Part shown: positions 33,778 through 43,968 of the stretch, in pieces | How positions within the stretch are numbered: position 1 is the first letter of the stretch | How the letters are laid out: every line of letters begins with the position of its first letter | Assembly: GCA_030685235.1 (NCBI GenBank) | Contig: MU839087.1 | Coordinates: 496,001 to 560,000 of the forward strand | Origin: Copromyces sp. CBS 386.78 | Lineage: Eukaryota > Ascomycota > Sordariomycetes > Sordariales > Sordariaceae | Length of the DNA: 64,000 bases | Direction of reading: 5' to 3' | Position numbers and translations under genes: made by a program | The notes under the pieces: model-generated | Told to the model about the DNA's origin: nothing | The model's input: only the letters and a program-made list of their open reading frames with translations | The model's database searches: none

Positions 33778-36365
33778 TTGTTTTTTGTTGCAAGTTACAC
33801 ACAAAGACCTAATACATATACCGCGGAGGAAGGAAGGAGCACGGGGACTTGGTGGGTAGGGAAGGTACGTACCTGCTTGCTCCATGTCGGCCTTTCTGTA
33901 CCTAGAGGGTGGTCTTGCTCCTTCCACTCACTTGGATTGGTCCCCCGCGCCCAAGCTTGTCTTCCTTCCTTCCTTCCTTCCACATGGCAACACGCCGTCC
34001 CACTTCGTTGCCAGAATGCAACCGAACTGCCCCTCATTAGCGCTGTATCGCCGTTTTCTTTTGGAGTTCTGCTTGGTTTGCCTCCATCACCGCGGTTTGG
34101 CATCTCTCCTTTCCATTCTCGCCAGAGGTCCGACACTGCCTCTCCCAACGCCGGCACAGCATCCATCTAGGTTTTCATTGTGTTAGAACTTTAGTACTAC
34201 AAAATATGAGCTTCCTTCATCATCAATCGTGACTTCTCTTATCGTTATCACTTGTTCGTCGTAAACACTTTGCAATTGTGTGAAATCAATTTCCAGCTCG
34301 TTTTGGAGCTTGTCCTATACCCGAGCCGTAGACGGGGACAACCCTCTATTCCGATGTTAGAGGCACTGACGGAAAATCTTGTAGAATGAAGGATCAAGCC
34401 AAATATAGTTCCTTCTTTGGGACCAACGTTGGGTTCGGTGTTTTCGACCAGCCGGACCAGGGGGGTAGTCTAGCTGGTCTATTTGCGACAAGTGTCAGAA
34501 CAACAGCCGAGGGGCTGTCACTGGCTCATTGCCCGGGTGTTGGCGTTATTGATGTCCAAAATTATTTTTCCAAGAGGACGAGAAGGCATACACAAGAGAG
34601 GGAGAACAGGGAAATGATCTATCCACCCATGTCATGATGGGTGGGGAGAGAAATCAAGTCTGCGCGGAAATGCGCCAAGACCCGAGATGCAAAGCACGTT
34701 GAGGTGCCCAAAAAGGAATGCACAGCGGATGTTATTGCACTAACACTGCCAGCGCAAAACATGCGGTAGAGGGGATAACAAGGCATCTAGTTCAGTGCAT
34801 GCTCCACTCTGACCACGCACCTCCCTTCAAACCGTGCATGCAAGCTGCTCTTCCTCCACGACCAGCCATCAGAAGAAAGAAACAACGACATCACGACATA
34901 CCGTGACCTAAAACCACACAACAAACCGACTTTTTCCGCTCAACCATATCCCTCGACCAACGGACTCTTCCGCTTCCGCAATCATGGACAACAGCGTCGC
35001 CGCAAAACCTGCCCCAGACACTCCGCCGTTTTCCGATGCCATCAAGATATTCCACCTGGCCTGAGGCCTACAGAGTAAAACAGGCATGCGAGGTCCACGA
35101 CGAAAACAGTATATATCTTCCCGTCTGCCGAATCGAAAGGACATGAAACGTGGAGGACCGATCCGGACACACAGAAGAAGGGCGACGAGGAGGAGGGCTT
35201 GACTTCCCGCCGAATAGCTGCTCAATTCGAAACATATCTCTAATCCTTTGAGTACATGGCTCCTCATGCGGTGCCGGGCTGATATGGGGACGCCGGACTA
35301 CCTACAAGGCCAACGAGTGCTGGATAATACGAGTTTGGCGACAAATTCTCAGCCTGCCAACCTATATAAACCTCCTCCCAGAACACAGTCGCCCGCACTG
35401 CCGTCTCTGAGTGCGCCGTCGTTGATCAGCGTGCTTAACGCAACCCCGGTACTCTCCAAACCATGCCCATAGCCCACGGTCTACATGTAACACCGGCAAC
35501 AGCATGAGGTTGACTCGCTCTTGGCCATGGGTCTGGCGTCAACAAAACAGGGCGTCGGCATTGATCTGGAGGCATATACTTTTGAGTGTCCCTGTTGACC
35601 TGGTCTGGCCAGAAGCCATTCGTTCTCAATTCTTCGATATTGAATGACGACGAGGATTCTACGCGGTACCTGTGGACTCCTTACATTGGGACCTTTTTCT
35701 AGCCCGTAAGAGCCGATGTGCAGATGCTGGGAGCATACCTCTATCAACAATAGAGCTACCTATTGCTCGAAGCGCTGCGGTTGGTGAAACCCGATCTTCT
35801 CGCATCCTGCAAACAAGTGGAGACTGGGGGTTCTAAACATGTTCCGGCCATATGTTTCGCACAAAGGCGTGGGGGTATGTACACTTGAAGCTCTAAGCGA
35901 CAATGTGCCAGGTCTTCAATAGAACTGGAAGGTACGGTACCCAACTTGGGCTGTTGAGTGGCCTACATGGAACACATACTTTGGGAAAGGAGAGCAACAA
36001 CGTCACCCGATTATACCATTTTCTGCGCACAAAAGACCGTGTCAGATCACGGGGCTTCCGTTCTTTGAGGCCAGGACGAGAACACTCACTACAATCTGAG
36101 CTCGACGTCAACAAATTCTCTGGATTGGAATCAAAATTACCTCTACTTCAACCTCTTCACACGCGAACTGCCGTCCAGCCACCTTTTTACCCACCTCAAA
36201 CTTGAGCGCTCTCCCAACCACTTTCTTACCATTCTGGTCGCAAAGTCAGACGCGTATTCGACGAATCCCACAAGCTTTACGCGACAAGACAAAAGACCTC
36301 GGGCATCTCCTTCTCGTCTTGCCCCCATCGGACAATACTCGTCCTTTACCGACCTGACAACTATC
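33778..36365. other. long gene-poor stretch
   Basis: About 2.6 kb with only short unsupported frames on both strands. No repeats longer than simple words are noticed, and composition is ordinary, so not RIP-mutated. Confidence 0.4.
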
Positions 36366-37481
36366 ATGGGCCGCTCCAAGTCTGGTCAACGCGCCTCCCT
36401 TGAAAAGAAAGCCGAGTCAACGGCTGCGGGAGTCAACCCCAAAAAACGCCTTGCAACGGCGCTGAAGGCGAAGGGAGCTCCTCGCCCTATCTGGGATCCG
36501 CCGAGAATGTCAGTCACGCCTTCTCACAAGGTCAAGGCTGAGCCTAAGTCCCCTAAGGCGTATTCCCCGCCGACTCTTCGCTCCTCGACGACTTCCGGTT
36601 GCAGAAAAATGGAGAAGGCAGACATCCAGAAGATTAAGGATGAGTTGTCCTCTGAGACGGCCTCCGGAAGGACTCTTCGCTCCTCAACCTCCTCCGCTGC
36701 CGCCAAGGTCACCGACAAGGTCAAGAAGGCAGCCCAGGCAGCTATCCGGAAAATCAAAGACGAGCTGTCTGCTGAGTCGCCTCCCGAACCAACTCTTCCC
36801 TCGCCGACCACTTCCGTCGCCAGCAGGTCGAAGAAGTCGCATTCCGGCAGAGCTCTTCGTTCCTCAACCGCTTCCACTGCCGGCAGAATTGAGAAAATCA
36901 AGGAAGAGCTGCCTGTTGAGTCGTCTCCCGGAACAACTCTTCATTCCTCGGCCCCCTCCTCTACTGGCAAGTCCAAGAAGACATATTCCGGAAAAACTCG
37001 TCGCTCTTCAACTGCTGCTGCACGCAGAACCGCCACTAAGAAAGTGAAGAAGGAGCTGCCTGACGCGCCGTATCACGGACCAACCCTTCGCTCCTCGGCC
37101 ACATCCTCTTCTGGCAATGTTGAGCCGTACTCCGCGCCAACCCTTCGGTCTTCTGGCCGCGAGGAAATTCAGAGAATTAAAGAGGAACTCTCTTCTGAGG
37201 CGCCTCTCGATCCAGCCTCTGATTTGGTCACGGTTGCGATGGCCTCAGAGCCCGAGGACGAGCCTGAGATTGAACCTCAGTCCCAGCCTGTGTCCCAGCA
37301 TGAGGCCGCGCCTGAGGCCGAGCAAGAGGCCGAGCCCGAGGTTGAGCCTGAGCATGAAGAGGCACAACGAACCATGGCCAGCCACCGCTACGGCGATCAC
37401 CGCAACTGTCCCAGATGTACCGTTTGGGGCTGGGAGTACCCACCTCTTCATGTTATCGACGAGGAGGAGGAGGAAATTTGA
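36366..37481 (+). CDS. cluster protein A: repetitive charged protein with six SUMO-consensus sites
   Basis: Intronless, 371 aa, family unknown to me. The N-terminus carries the cluster block (GVNPKKRLA, residues 22-30) and matches protein B (38471) position by position. From residue 55 to 280 there are degenerate repeats of about 45 aa. Each combines a K-I/V-K-x-E-L element with a TLRSS-T/A-x-S element. Sites of the form hydrophobic-Lys-x-Glu occur at Lys57, 91, 131, 179, 228 and 272. An acidic Glu/Pro region follows (about 300-345), then NCPRCTVWGWEYPP with a CxxC, and an acidic end (DEEEEEI). Highly charged and without membrane spans. Nuclear role and SUMO attachment are inferences. The start has no upstream in-frame ATG nearby. 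Confidence 0.75.
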   Translation: MGRSKSGQRASLEKKAESTAAGVNPKKRLATALKAKGAPRPIWDPPRMSVTPSHKVKAEPKSPKAYSPPTLRSSTTSGCRKMEKADIQKIKDELSSETASGRTLRSSTSSAAAKVTDKVKKAAQAAIRKIKDELSAESPPEPTLPSPTTSVASRSKKSHSGRALRSSTASTAGRIEKIKEELPVESSPGTTLHSSAPSSTGKSKKTYSGKTRRSSTAAARRTATKKVKKELPDAPYHGPTLRSSATSSSGNVEPYSAPTLRSSGREEIQRIKEELSSEAPLDPASDLVTVAMASEPEDEPEIEPQSQPVSQHEAAPEAEQEAEPEVEPEHEEAQRTMASHRYGDHRNCPRCTVWGWEYPPLHVIDEEEEEI

Positions 37482-38338
37482 GATGTCGAGGCGGTAGTAT
37501 TGAGATGAAGAAGTGGAGATGTCTCTCAGCCGCCGATGTTGGTCGTTGTCGTCACTTACCGTCGACAAGTTACCTATACACCACATCCAAGGCAACCATC
37601 CCCCCTCTTGGGTTCACAGCCAGTGCTACATTTTCATTTACGTTGGTACTTTCACAACTTGTTTTCTGGAAGAAGGACTGGAAAGTAACAGCCTCCACTG
37701 TATTGGTACCTCTAGGTGGCTTATATGCCTTCAACGTTTGTCTGCCATTACCATTCCGCTAGCGAGGCTGCCAGTAGCGAGTCAAGGCTTGTAATCTCAG
37801 GACCGACGAGTTTGACTAGGTCATCTCCAAGGAGGTCAGGGCCAGTGTCGACAGAACATCGAGGTCAGATGTATAAGGTACCTAGCGTCCGAGCGGATGC
37901 CCGTCCCAGTTGCAGTTTATATATGTTTAGGTAATTTCCTACCCAATTTCAAGCCGGAGGCTTCCATCACGAAAGAGGAATGTCTCTCCTTCACTTTTAT
38001 GCTTTTGTTTTTTGCATTATTTCCACCACCCTAATTTGTCTAGCACGTGCTTCATTTTGCCAAATCGTGCTCCTTGCCACAAGTCCAGGTACATGTAAAC
38101 CTGGAAGCATCATTACCTGGGACCTCTTCACTCTCACACTTGGAACCTGATTCCGCTGCCATTCACTAACCATGCCTGCAACCTTGGACTCCACCAAGAC
38201 TGAGGTTCAGTCGCACAAGGATTTAAAGGCCATTTGCCTCGCCGAACACAGCCGGCACTGACTTCTTCTTCCACCAAGCACTGACGAGCTATTCTGTACT
38301 GTCCTTGAGACAACAACCAGACCACAGCAGCATCCCTC
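37482..38338. other. intergenic within the cluster
   Basis: No gene seen between cluster proteins A and B. Confidence 0.4.
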
Positions 38339-38445
38339 GTAAGTGCCCCTTCTGTTCCTGCGTCATTATTCCAGATGCTTAGCGTGGATTACTCCTCATT
38401 ATGGTATACTTGATATATGTTTTTACTAACCATCAAGTCGTTTAG
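38339..38445 (+). other. 5'-UTR intron of cluster gene B
   Basis: GTAAGT at 38339, branch ACTAAC about 15 nt before the acceptor TTTAG at 38445; the ATG follows 25 nt later. Confidence 0.55.
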
Positions 38446-38470
38446 ACTGCTACTTCTGCGGGAAATCAAG

Positions 38471-39133
38471 ATGGCAAGATCGTTGGCCGGCCTCCGCGCT
38501 TCACGCGAAGAGAAGGCCAGACTCAAGTCCCGGGGTATCAACCCCAACAAACAGCTCGCAAACCGTGCAAAGCACCGAGGCCTGAGATGTGCCAGCCCAT
38601 TGCGCATGAAAGCCCCATCTCTTTCCATTGCAGCTTCCTCTTCCAGCTCATCAAAATCCAAGAGCGCTTCGTCTAGGACTGGCCCAACCGAAATCGCTGA
38701 ACCGATGGGCAGGGCAAAGCCGACAAGCAAGGACAAGGCTCTCTACAGCAAGGCTAAGCCCAAGACCACGACTGAGAGCAGTGGAGCCGAAGACATCCCG
38801 GTAGTGAGCTACGCTACCCCCCACGTTATGGCCGCCGGCAAGGCCAAGTTTGACGCTGTCACGAAGACCATGGTCAAGACTGGAGGCACCGGCAAGGCCA
38901 ACAGGGGCAAGATCGCAAAGGCACGACTCGAAGTTGCCAAGGAACAATTTGAACTCGAAGAGGAATGGCTTGATCTCGAAGAGGGACGACTTGAACTCGA
39001 AGAGGAACAATTTGGACTTGAAGAGGGCCGCCTTGAACTCGAAGAGGGCCGCCTTGAACTCGAAGAGGAAAGACTCGAAATCGCAAAGGAACGGGTCAAA
39101 CTCGCAAAGGAACGTCTCGGACTTTCAGATTGA
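38471..39133 (+). CDS. cluster protein B: charged protein ending in a heptad-like repeat
   Basis: 220 aa. The start at MARSLAGLRAS is chosen because a leader intron ends just upstream and the first 37 residues then align without gaps to protein A (RAS-x-E-x-KA..., then GINPNKQLA at residues 22-30). The middle is Ser/Lys-rich. The last 60 residues are eight or nine 7-residue units of the type RLELEEE/RLELEEG, encoded by near-identical 21-nt repeats, then RLEIAKE and RVKLAKE. This should form a long charged helix or coiled coil. The repeat keeps one phase throughout, so it is under coding constraint or recently expanded. Function unknown. Confidence 0.7.
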   Translation: MARSLAGLRASREEKARLKSRGINPNKQLANRAKHRGLRCASPLRMKAPSLSIAASSSSSSKSKSASSRTGPTEIAEPMGRAKPTSKDKALYSKAKPKTTTESSGAEDIPVVSYATPHVMAAGKAKFDAVTKTMVKTGGTGKANRGKIAKARLEVAKEQFELEEEWLDLEEGRLELEEEQFGLEEGRLELEEGRLELEEERLEIAKERVKLAKERLGLSD

Positions 39134-39792
39134 CGACCATGTTTTGAGCAAGAGAAGAAGGCAAAGACCAAAGTAAGTTCACGATGGACCGCTTGTCTTT
39201 CTCTCATGATACAGCCACTAACCGTGGATTTACTTTCTTTAGGAGACCGCGACCATGATACCAACAAAAGAATTTCGCAACTCCAAGAGCCTGCCCGGTC
39301 GGCGATCATTGAAGTAAGGCTTTTTGAACGAAGGATTTGCATATAGAGAAGTGCTCAAGTAGGACGAGAGCCTACTAGAGGATGCAGCTATTGGTAAATT
39401 GAGGAGGTACATTGGGGATCGTTGGGGGATATGCCACTCCTCGCAAGAAACGAGACAATGAATCGAGAATCGACCTAGTTCGAGAGTTGTGATAGGACGT
39501 CTATCTTTGTACTGTCAACCTTTGAGCCGTACCGCCTTTGTTTCTTCTACCTTTGAGCTATCCGCTTTTGATCTGTCAACCTTTCACTTGTCCGCCAACC
39601 TTTGTCGCCCGTCTTTGTGTCGTCCGCCTTCGAGTCGCCTTCGAGTCGCATTTTCGGGGCTTAACCAAACTCCAAGGCATATATAAACTCTTTTGACGGT
39701 GAACACATGCAGATAACCTCTACCATCCAAGTCTCGCCAAGTCATTAATATTGCAAATTGTCTCGCCCTTCACCTGCTAGCCTACAACCACA
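39134..39792. other. intergenic with 15-nt periodic repeat and TATA box
   Basis: 39500-39655 is built from CCTTTGAG/CCGCC-like units with a period near 15 nt. TATATAAA lies at 39680-39687, 106 bp before the next ATG. Confidence 0.45.
39680..39687 (+). promoter_or_regulatory. TATA box of cluster gene C
   Basis: TATATAAA, 106 bp upstream of the ATG at 39793, in a CA/CT-rich leader context. Confidence 0.45.
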
Positions 39793-40734
39793 ATGCCTAA
39801 GAGAACCCTCGCTTCAGCCCGCGGGGCGCACTCAAAAGCCCAGGGGGGTAATCCCAACAAGCGTCTCGCAGGAATGAATATTCGTACTCAGCCGCGAGTG
39901 ATGACCGCGCAGAACGAACCTTCAGGCCCCGGAGAGGAGCTTGAGGAGGACTCTGAAGAGGACCCCTCTGAAGACGATTTCCCAGAGGATTCCGAAGAAG
40001 AAGAACCAGCACCCAAGAAGCGCAAGACGACAAAGCCGGCGGGCGGGAAGAGGAAGAGGGCATCAGATGACGACGATGAGGACGAAGACGATGAGGATGA
40101 CAAAGAGAGCGAGTCGGATAAGAGGCCCAAGAAGAAAGCGAAACCCGCCGCCGCCGCCAACAAAAAGGCTAGAAGGGGTAGGCCTCCGAAGAAGAAGAAG
40201 CAAAAGGGGTCAAACAAGGCCAAAGAGTCCGAAGAAGAATCCGAAGAGGAGCCCCAGGAAGAGGAAGATGTTCCACTCCGTCCATTGTGGGCAGTCCGGG
40301 ACATTATATCGGAGCGGGTTACTGAAGACGGCAGCCTCCAATATTTTGTTGACTGGGAAACTGATGAGGAGACTGGCGAGAAATGGGATCCATCTCGGGT
40401 AAGTACCGCATCCTGACTTGCACCCTTTTCCTCTGCCGTTTACTAATCACTATCATACTGTGTACAGGAGCTGGCCGAAAATGTTGTGGAATCACCCGAG
40501 AAACTGGCCGAATGGAGAGAGAGAAGGGCCCAGAGGGCCAGAAGTGAGGAAGAAGTCAGGGCCGAGGCCGTAGACCCTGAGCAGATTCGGGTGGAGGATG
40601 TGCCTGAGGAGGAGCTGCCCTCTGTAGAAGAGAGAAGAGAATTCCTCTATGGTAGGAGGCGGGCGGGACCGAAGCCGAAGACTGAGTCGATGTATAAGAA
40701 GAGGAAGCTTGTCGCTATGACTGCTCCGAAGTAA
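39793..40734 (+). CDS. cluster protein C: acidic/basic protein with chromodomain-like segment
   Basis: Exons 39793-40398 and 40468-40734 (GTAAGT..TACAG), 290 aa. The N-terminus has the cluster block (GGNPNKRLA, residues 18-26) followed by PRVMTAQ. Residues 40-160 are a Glu/Asp/Ser region interrupted by several Lys-rich nuclear-localisation-type runs (KKRKTTK, KRPKKKAK, RPPKKKKQK). From about residue 163, LWAVRDIISERV, then QYFVDWETDEETGEKWDPSR, resembles the start, aromatic strand and WxP turn of a chromodomain; the helix may continue in exon 2 (ELAENVVESPEKLAEW). The C-terminus is YKKRKLVAMTAPK, a motif repeated near the N-terminus of protein E. Likely nuclear or chromatin-associated; the domain assignment needs profile confirmation. 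Confidence 0.78.
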
Positions 40735-41348
40735 GGAGTTTGTCCACGATGAACGGACCCCTTTCTCTACGCTATCTACCTACCTAAGATTCGCGCCGCT
40801 GAGAGTGTCTAGAGGTAGCTGGCTACCTTAAGCTTCAAGTGGTTGTGACACAACAAAGCTTCCACTTGCCTTTGTCTGACGTTAAGTCACCCGACCGGCA
40901 ATTTTCTTTGTTCGACTAGGTGGTGGAGGCGGAATGTTTGGGCTTGGAATGATACGTGAGGATGGAGGATGTATCAGCAAGCAATGTAATACTAGGGAGA
41001 ATCAGCCATACTTGCATGTTATGATGATGAACGGCAAAATATTACCGCTTTTGTTTTTGCAGCAACATTTTATACGAACCCTACCTCCATCCAAGCCATG
41101 TTGAGTTACACTTGTAGAGAATTCACGTATGCAGAAGCTGGAGTCAAACTCGTTCGGCACTTGACTGGCGTTGTTGGAGACAAAATAATGAGTGTCCCAA
41201 CAGTCATCAGTTGTAAAGTTTGAGCCCTGATGTATGAGTTTGCAATCTCGGAGTCATAGAAAGGAAAATATTGGTACCCTTGCCCTTCAACTACTTAATG
41301 AGTTGTGTGTGACTGATGATGCTGCACAAGGTAGTTTGCCCTGTCTTC
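40735..41348. other. intergenic within the cluster
   Basis: No gene seen. Confidence 0.4.
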
Positions 41349-41795
41349 ATGTCCTCCTCCCCAGATATTAAAAAGGCCGGGTTGAGAGCACATGTGCAGG
41401 GCAAGAACCCAAATAAAATTCTTGCGACAGCAGCGGAAGCAGCGGGGAATACTCTTGCTAGCCTCCTGAGAATGGGCATTCAGGCTGAATCATCGAAAGT
41501 CAGTTCTGATGAGGCCAAGGAAATGTCAGAGAAGAAAAAGAGCGGCGATGTCGCCGCCGAGAAGACCAAGGCCGTAAACAACGAAGAGGTGACCACCCAG
41601 ACACAGATCGAAAGAAGAAGAAACCAAAGAAACAAGACTGCAGCCGAGGGCAAAGAAGACGAGGGAGATAGTGGTGAGGCAAAGCAAGGGAAGAAGAGGA
41701 AGAGAGAGAGCGGAGGTCGCACACGCGAGATGATCGCCAAGAAAGCCCAGGAAGACATGGAGAGCGCAGAGGTCGATGAAGAGATTTATGATTGA
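41349..41795 (+). CDS. cluster protein D: small Lys/Glu-rich protein
   Basis: 148 aa, intronless. Start chosen at MSSSPDIKKAG, because the cluster block GKNPNKILA then falls at residues 18-26 exactly as in protein C, with Q-G before it in both. An alternative in-frame ATG lies 33 nt upstream. The rest is Lys/Glu/Ala-rich with a basic KQGKKRKRESGGR stretch, then a helix (TREMIAKKAQEDM) and an acidic end (DEEIYD). Looks nuclear and largely disordered. No domain recognised. Confidence 0.65.
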   Translation: MSSSPDIKKAGLRAHVQGKNPNKILATAAEAAGNTLASLLRMGIQAESSKVSSDEAKEMSEKKKSGDVAAEKTKAVNNEEVTTQTQIERRRNQRNKTAAEGKEDEGDSGEAKQGKKRKRESGGRTREMIAKKAQEDMESAEVDEEIYD

Positions 41796-42496
41796 TGCTA
41801 TAGTGGTCGGGTAATGCCGTTCAATTAGTTGCGATACTTTTTTCTGTGCACGGAAGATTCGAAATGTGATTGTGGCCAGTGACCGCGAAATCCAGATCTG
41901 GAGGCCGCATACTGTCGGGAGACACCCATGATTCAATTTCCAGTCAGTTTCCATCAGCCCAAGACAACCACAGGCCTCTTTACTCCTACGATGAATTCTC
42001 CGTCATATGCATCTGATCAGTTGTGACGAGCAATACTCACCCCAACAAAACATCACCATAGTGGTAGTGGACTTTGACAAAAACTGAGAGTGAAGTGATG
42101 AAAATGCCTCCACTACAGGAAGAAGTAACTGCAGCTCGCAATACTCTAATAAAGGGTTAATCTGATGCTTCACATTCACTGGCTCGAGAGCTATTTTTCG
42201 TGCCAAAGACTTGCACCGAGACTGGGCGTGACTTTGCGATCTTGAACCGTTCTACACCCTCTGAACCTTGAATACCTGTAGGTACCCCTCACCTTCACAG
42301 TCCTCCCTTGATCGCTTGGCACCATGGAGGTTTTCTCAAGAGTGCATAGATCGCATCCTATCACTATAGAATTATTTGCATTCTGCCACACACAACATCT
42401 TCCACCCCAGCCCCAAGCAAACCGGACAACCAGTTCCCAGGAAACATTCCATCTCTCCAACAGTGTCCGACCAAACAACCTAGCAAGACTTTCAAT
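41796..42496. other. intergenic within the cluster
   Basis: No gene seen. Confidence 0.4.
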
Positions 42497-42551
42497 GTAT
42501 GTTACTCATTTACAACGCTATTCTAGCATGAGCTGACGTATATATTTTTAG
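42497..42551 (+). other. 5'-UTR intron of cluster gene E
   Basis: GTATGT at 42497, branch-like GCTGAC, acceptor TTTTTAG at 42551; the ATG follows 17 nt later. Confidence 0.5.
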
Positions 42552-42568
42552 TAAGCCCTTCAAGCAAC

Positions 42569-43149
42569 ATGGTCACCACTAGGAACACGACCAAAGGTTC
42601 GCGCGCTTCCATCCGTACAGGTAGCCGCAAGACCGAGAAGACCGCGCACATATCGAAAAGACGCTTGATCGCAATGACTGCCCCGCCCCCCTCATTCTCC
42701 TCCTCGTTGTCGTCTAGGACCGAGGCCACCAACAACAGCGCTGCAGTTGATTCTGCCTCCGACCATGACACCGCCACCCACGCCGACAATGTCACCGCCG
42801 ATGTTGAACAAAAGGCCGAGGAAACTTCATCGGACGACAACAGATGGAAGTCCAACACAGGCGGTGCAAAGCGTTGGCGTCTTGCCCAACGACGTCTGAG
42901 CGAGCGGGCTGCACAGCAGAAAGCCGAGCGTCAGACGCCAGAGGAGGCCGCTCGCGAGGCATCGGTCAGACAGGCTCAACAGCATATAGCTGCCGAAAAC
43001 CGCCTACGGGTAAGTAATGGCAGCCATCATTACCTTACCCCACCTGATCACCATGGAGACAATCAACGTTGGCTGACAATCCGCAGAGGATGCATGCATT
43101 TTGGAAGACACAGCCAGAAGCCAAGCTCGTAGACCGTAAAGACCTTTGA
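42569..43149 (+). CDS. cluster protein E: small charged protein with MTAP motif
   Basis: Exons 42569-43009 and 43087-43149 (GTAAGT..CGCAG), 167 aa. The basic N-terminus MVTTRNTTKGSRASIRTGSR leads into KRRLIAMTAPP, nearly the same as the C-terminal motif of protein C (KRKLVAMTAP). It then has a Ser/Thr/Asp-rich acidic part and an Arg/Gln/Ala-rich helix (RWRLAQRRLSERAAQQKAER). It ends with MHAFWKTQPEAKLVDRKDL from exon 2. The NPNK block is absent. Function unknown; probably a divergent member of the same local group. Confidence 0.65.
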
Positions 43150-43803
43150 GTCAGCGGTGACGTCAAGGCAGTACGGGGTTGTGTATCGTTTGAAGGAAGG
43201 AAGACAGGGGGAAAATGGGTGGCTTGGAATTCTGTACATAGGAGGTTTTGAAAAGATAAGGTACCTTAATCAACCTACAAGACCATGATACCATGTCGAA
43301 AATAACACGGAAGTAATGGATTGGCGCTGGGAAGGGGAGGTCAACCTTACCCGAATACAGCTCTGATACTGCATCGACACTGCGCGCTTTTGCCTTGTAG
43401 CTACCTGGACTTCAATCTGTTGCAGATTCGATGACTGGTGACCTGAAAAGGTTCAGACCATTCACCTGGGTTGCAAAGGCCCACGCGTTGGATTTTCGCA
43501 AGTGAACCTTGAACCCCTTCACTGCCCCTGGTCAACACCAGTGAATTATAAGTCGCGACTTTTGCGCTTTCCCAAAATTGTATTTGAAGCCGCAACCCAC
43601 CGCCCACTTTCCCCCCATCCTCTTTGCCTCCAAAACTTCCTCCTGCATCTTTCGAATCCACAGAAAGTCATCCACTTCACAACACCCTACAGCACTTTGA
43701 CTTTTTAGCTTCACCAGTGTACGTTGCGCATCATCCACCACCGGGCATCTATACATAACGAACACGACTTACTTACCCTGACTCCAGTGACGTTGTCTCG
43801 AAA
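43150..43803. other. intergenic within the cluster
   Basis: No gene seen. Confidence 0.4.
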
Positions 43804-43968
43804 ATGGACAAAAAAAGTGTTAAAGACATCCCGGGCGCATCCACCGCCGCTCGCCCCGTCGAGAAGGCGGCACACGCCCACAACATGGCCAAAGTACAAG
43901 ACAAGTCGCGCCTTACATTTGAGGAAGCCTGCGCTAACATGCTCTTGAAGCAGGAAAGAGGCAGTTGA
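43804..43968 (+). pseudogene. short charged ORF, possibly frame-broken cluster gene
   Basis: 54 codons from ATG 43804 (MDKKSVKDIPGASTAARPVE...) to TGA at 43966-43968. Immediately after, a different frame is open up to the TAG at about 44053 and reads AVEILIEKILLVTQEVQKW, a well-formed charged helix of the kind seen in neighbouring cluster proteins. The two parts would make one protein of about 85 residues if a single-base shift or an unseen intron joined them. I found no convincing splice pair. Confidence 0.4.

Noticed and set aside
38809..39342. 177-codon minus-strand Ser-rich frame
   Set aside because: Mirror of the Lys/Glu-rich gene B; Ser/Arg runs are the antisense of Glu codons.
39888..40304. 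Minus-strand Ser/Phe-rich frame
   Set aside because: Antisense of the acidic region of gene C.
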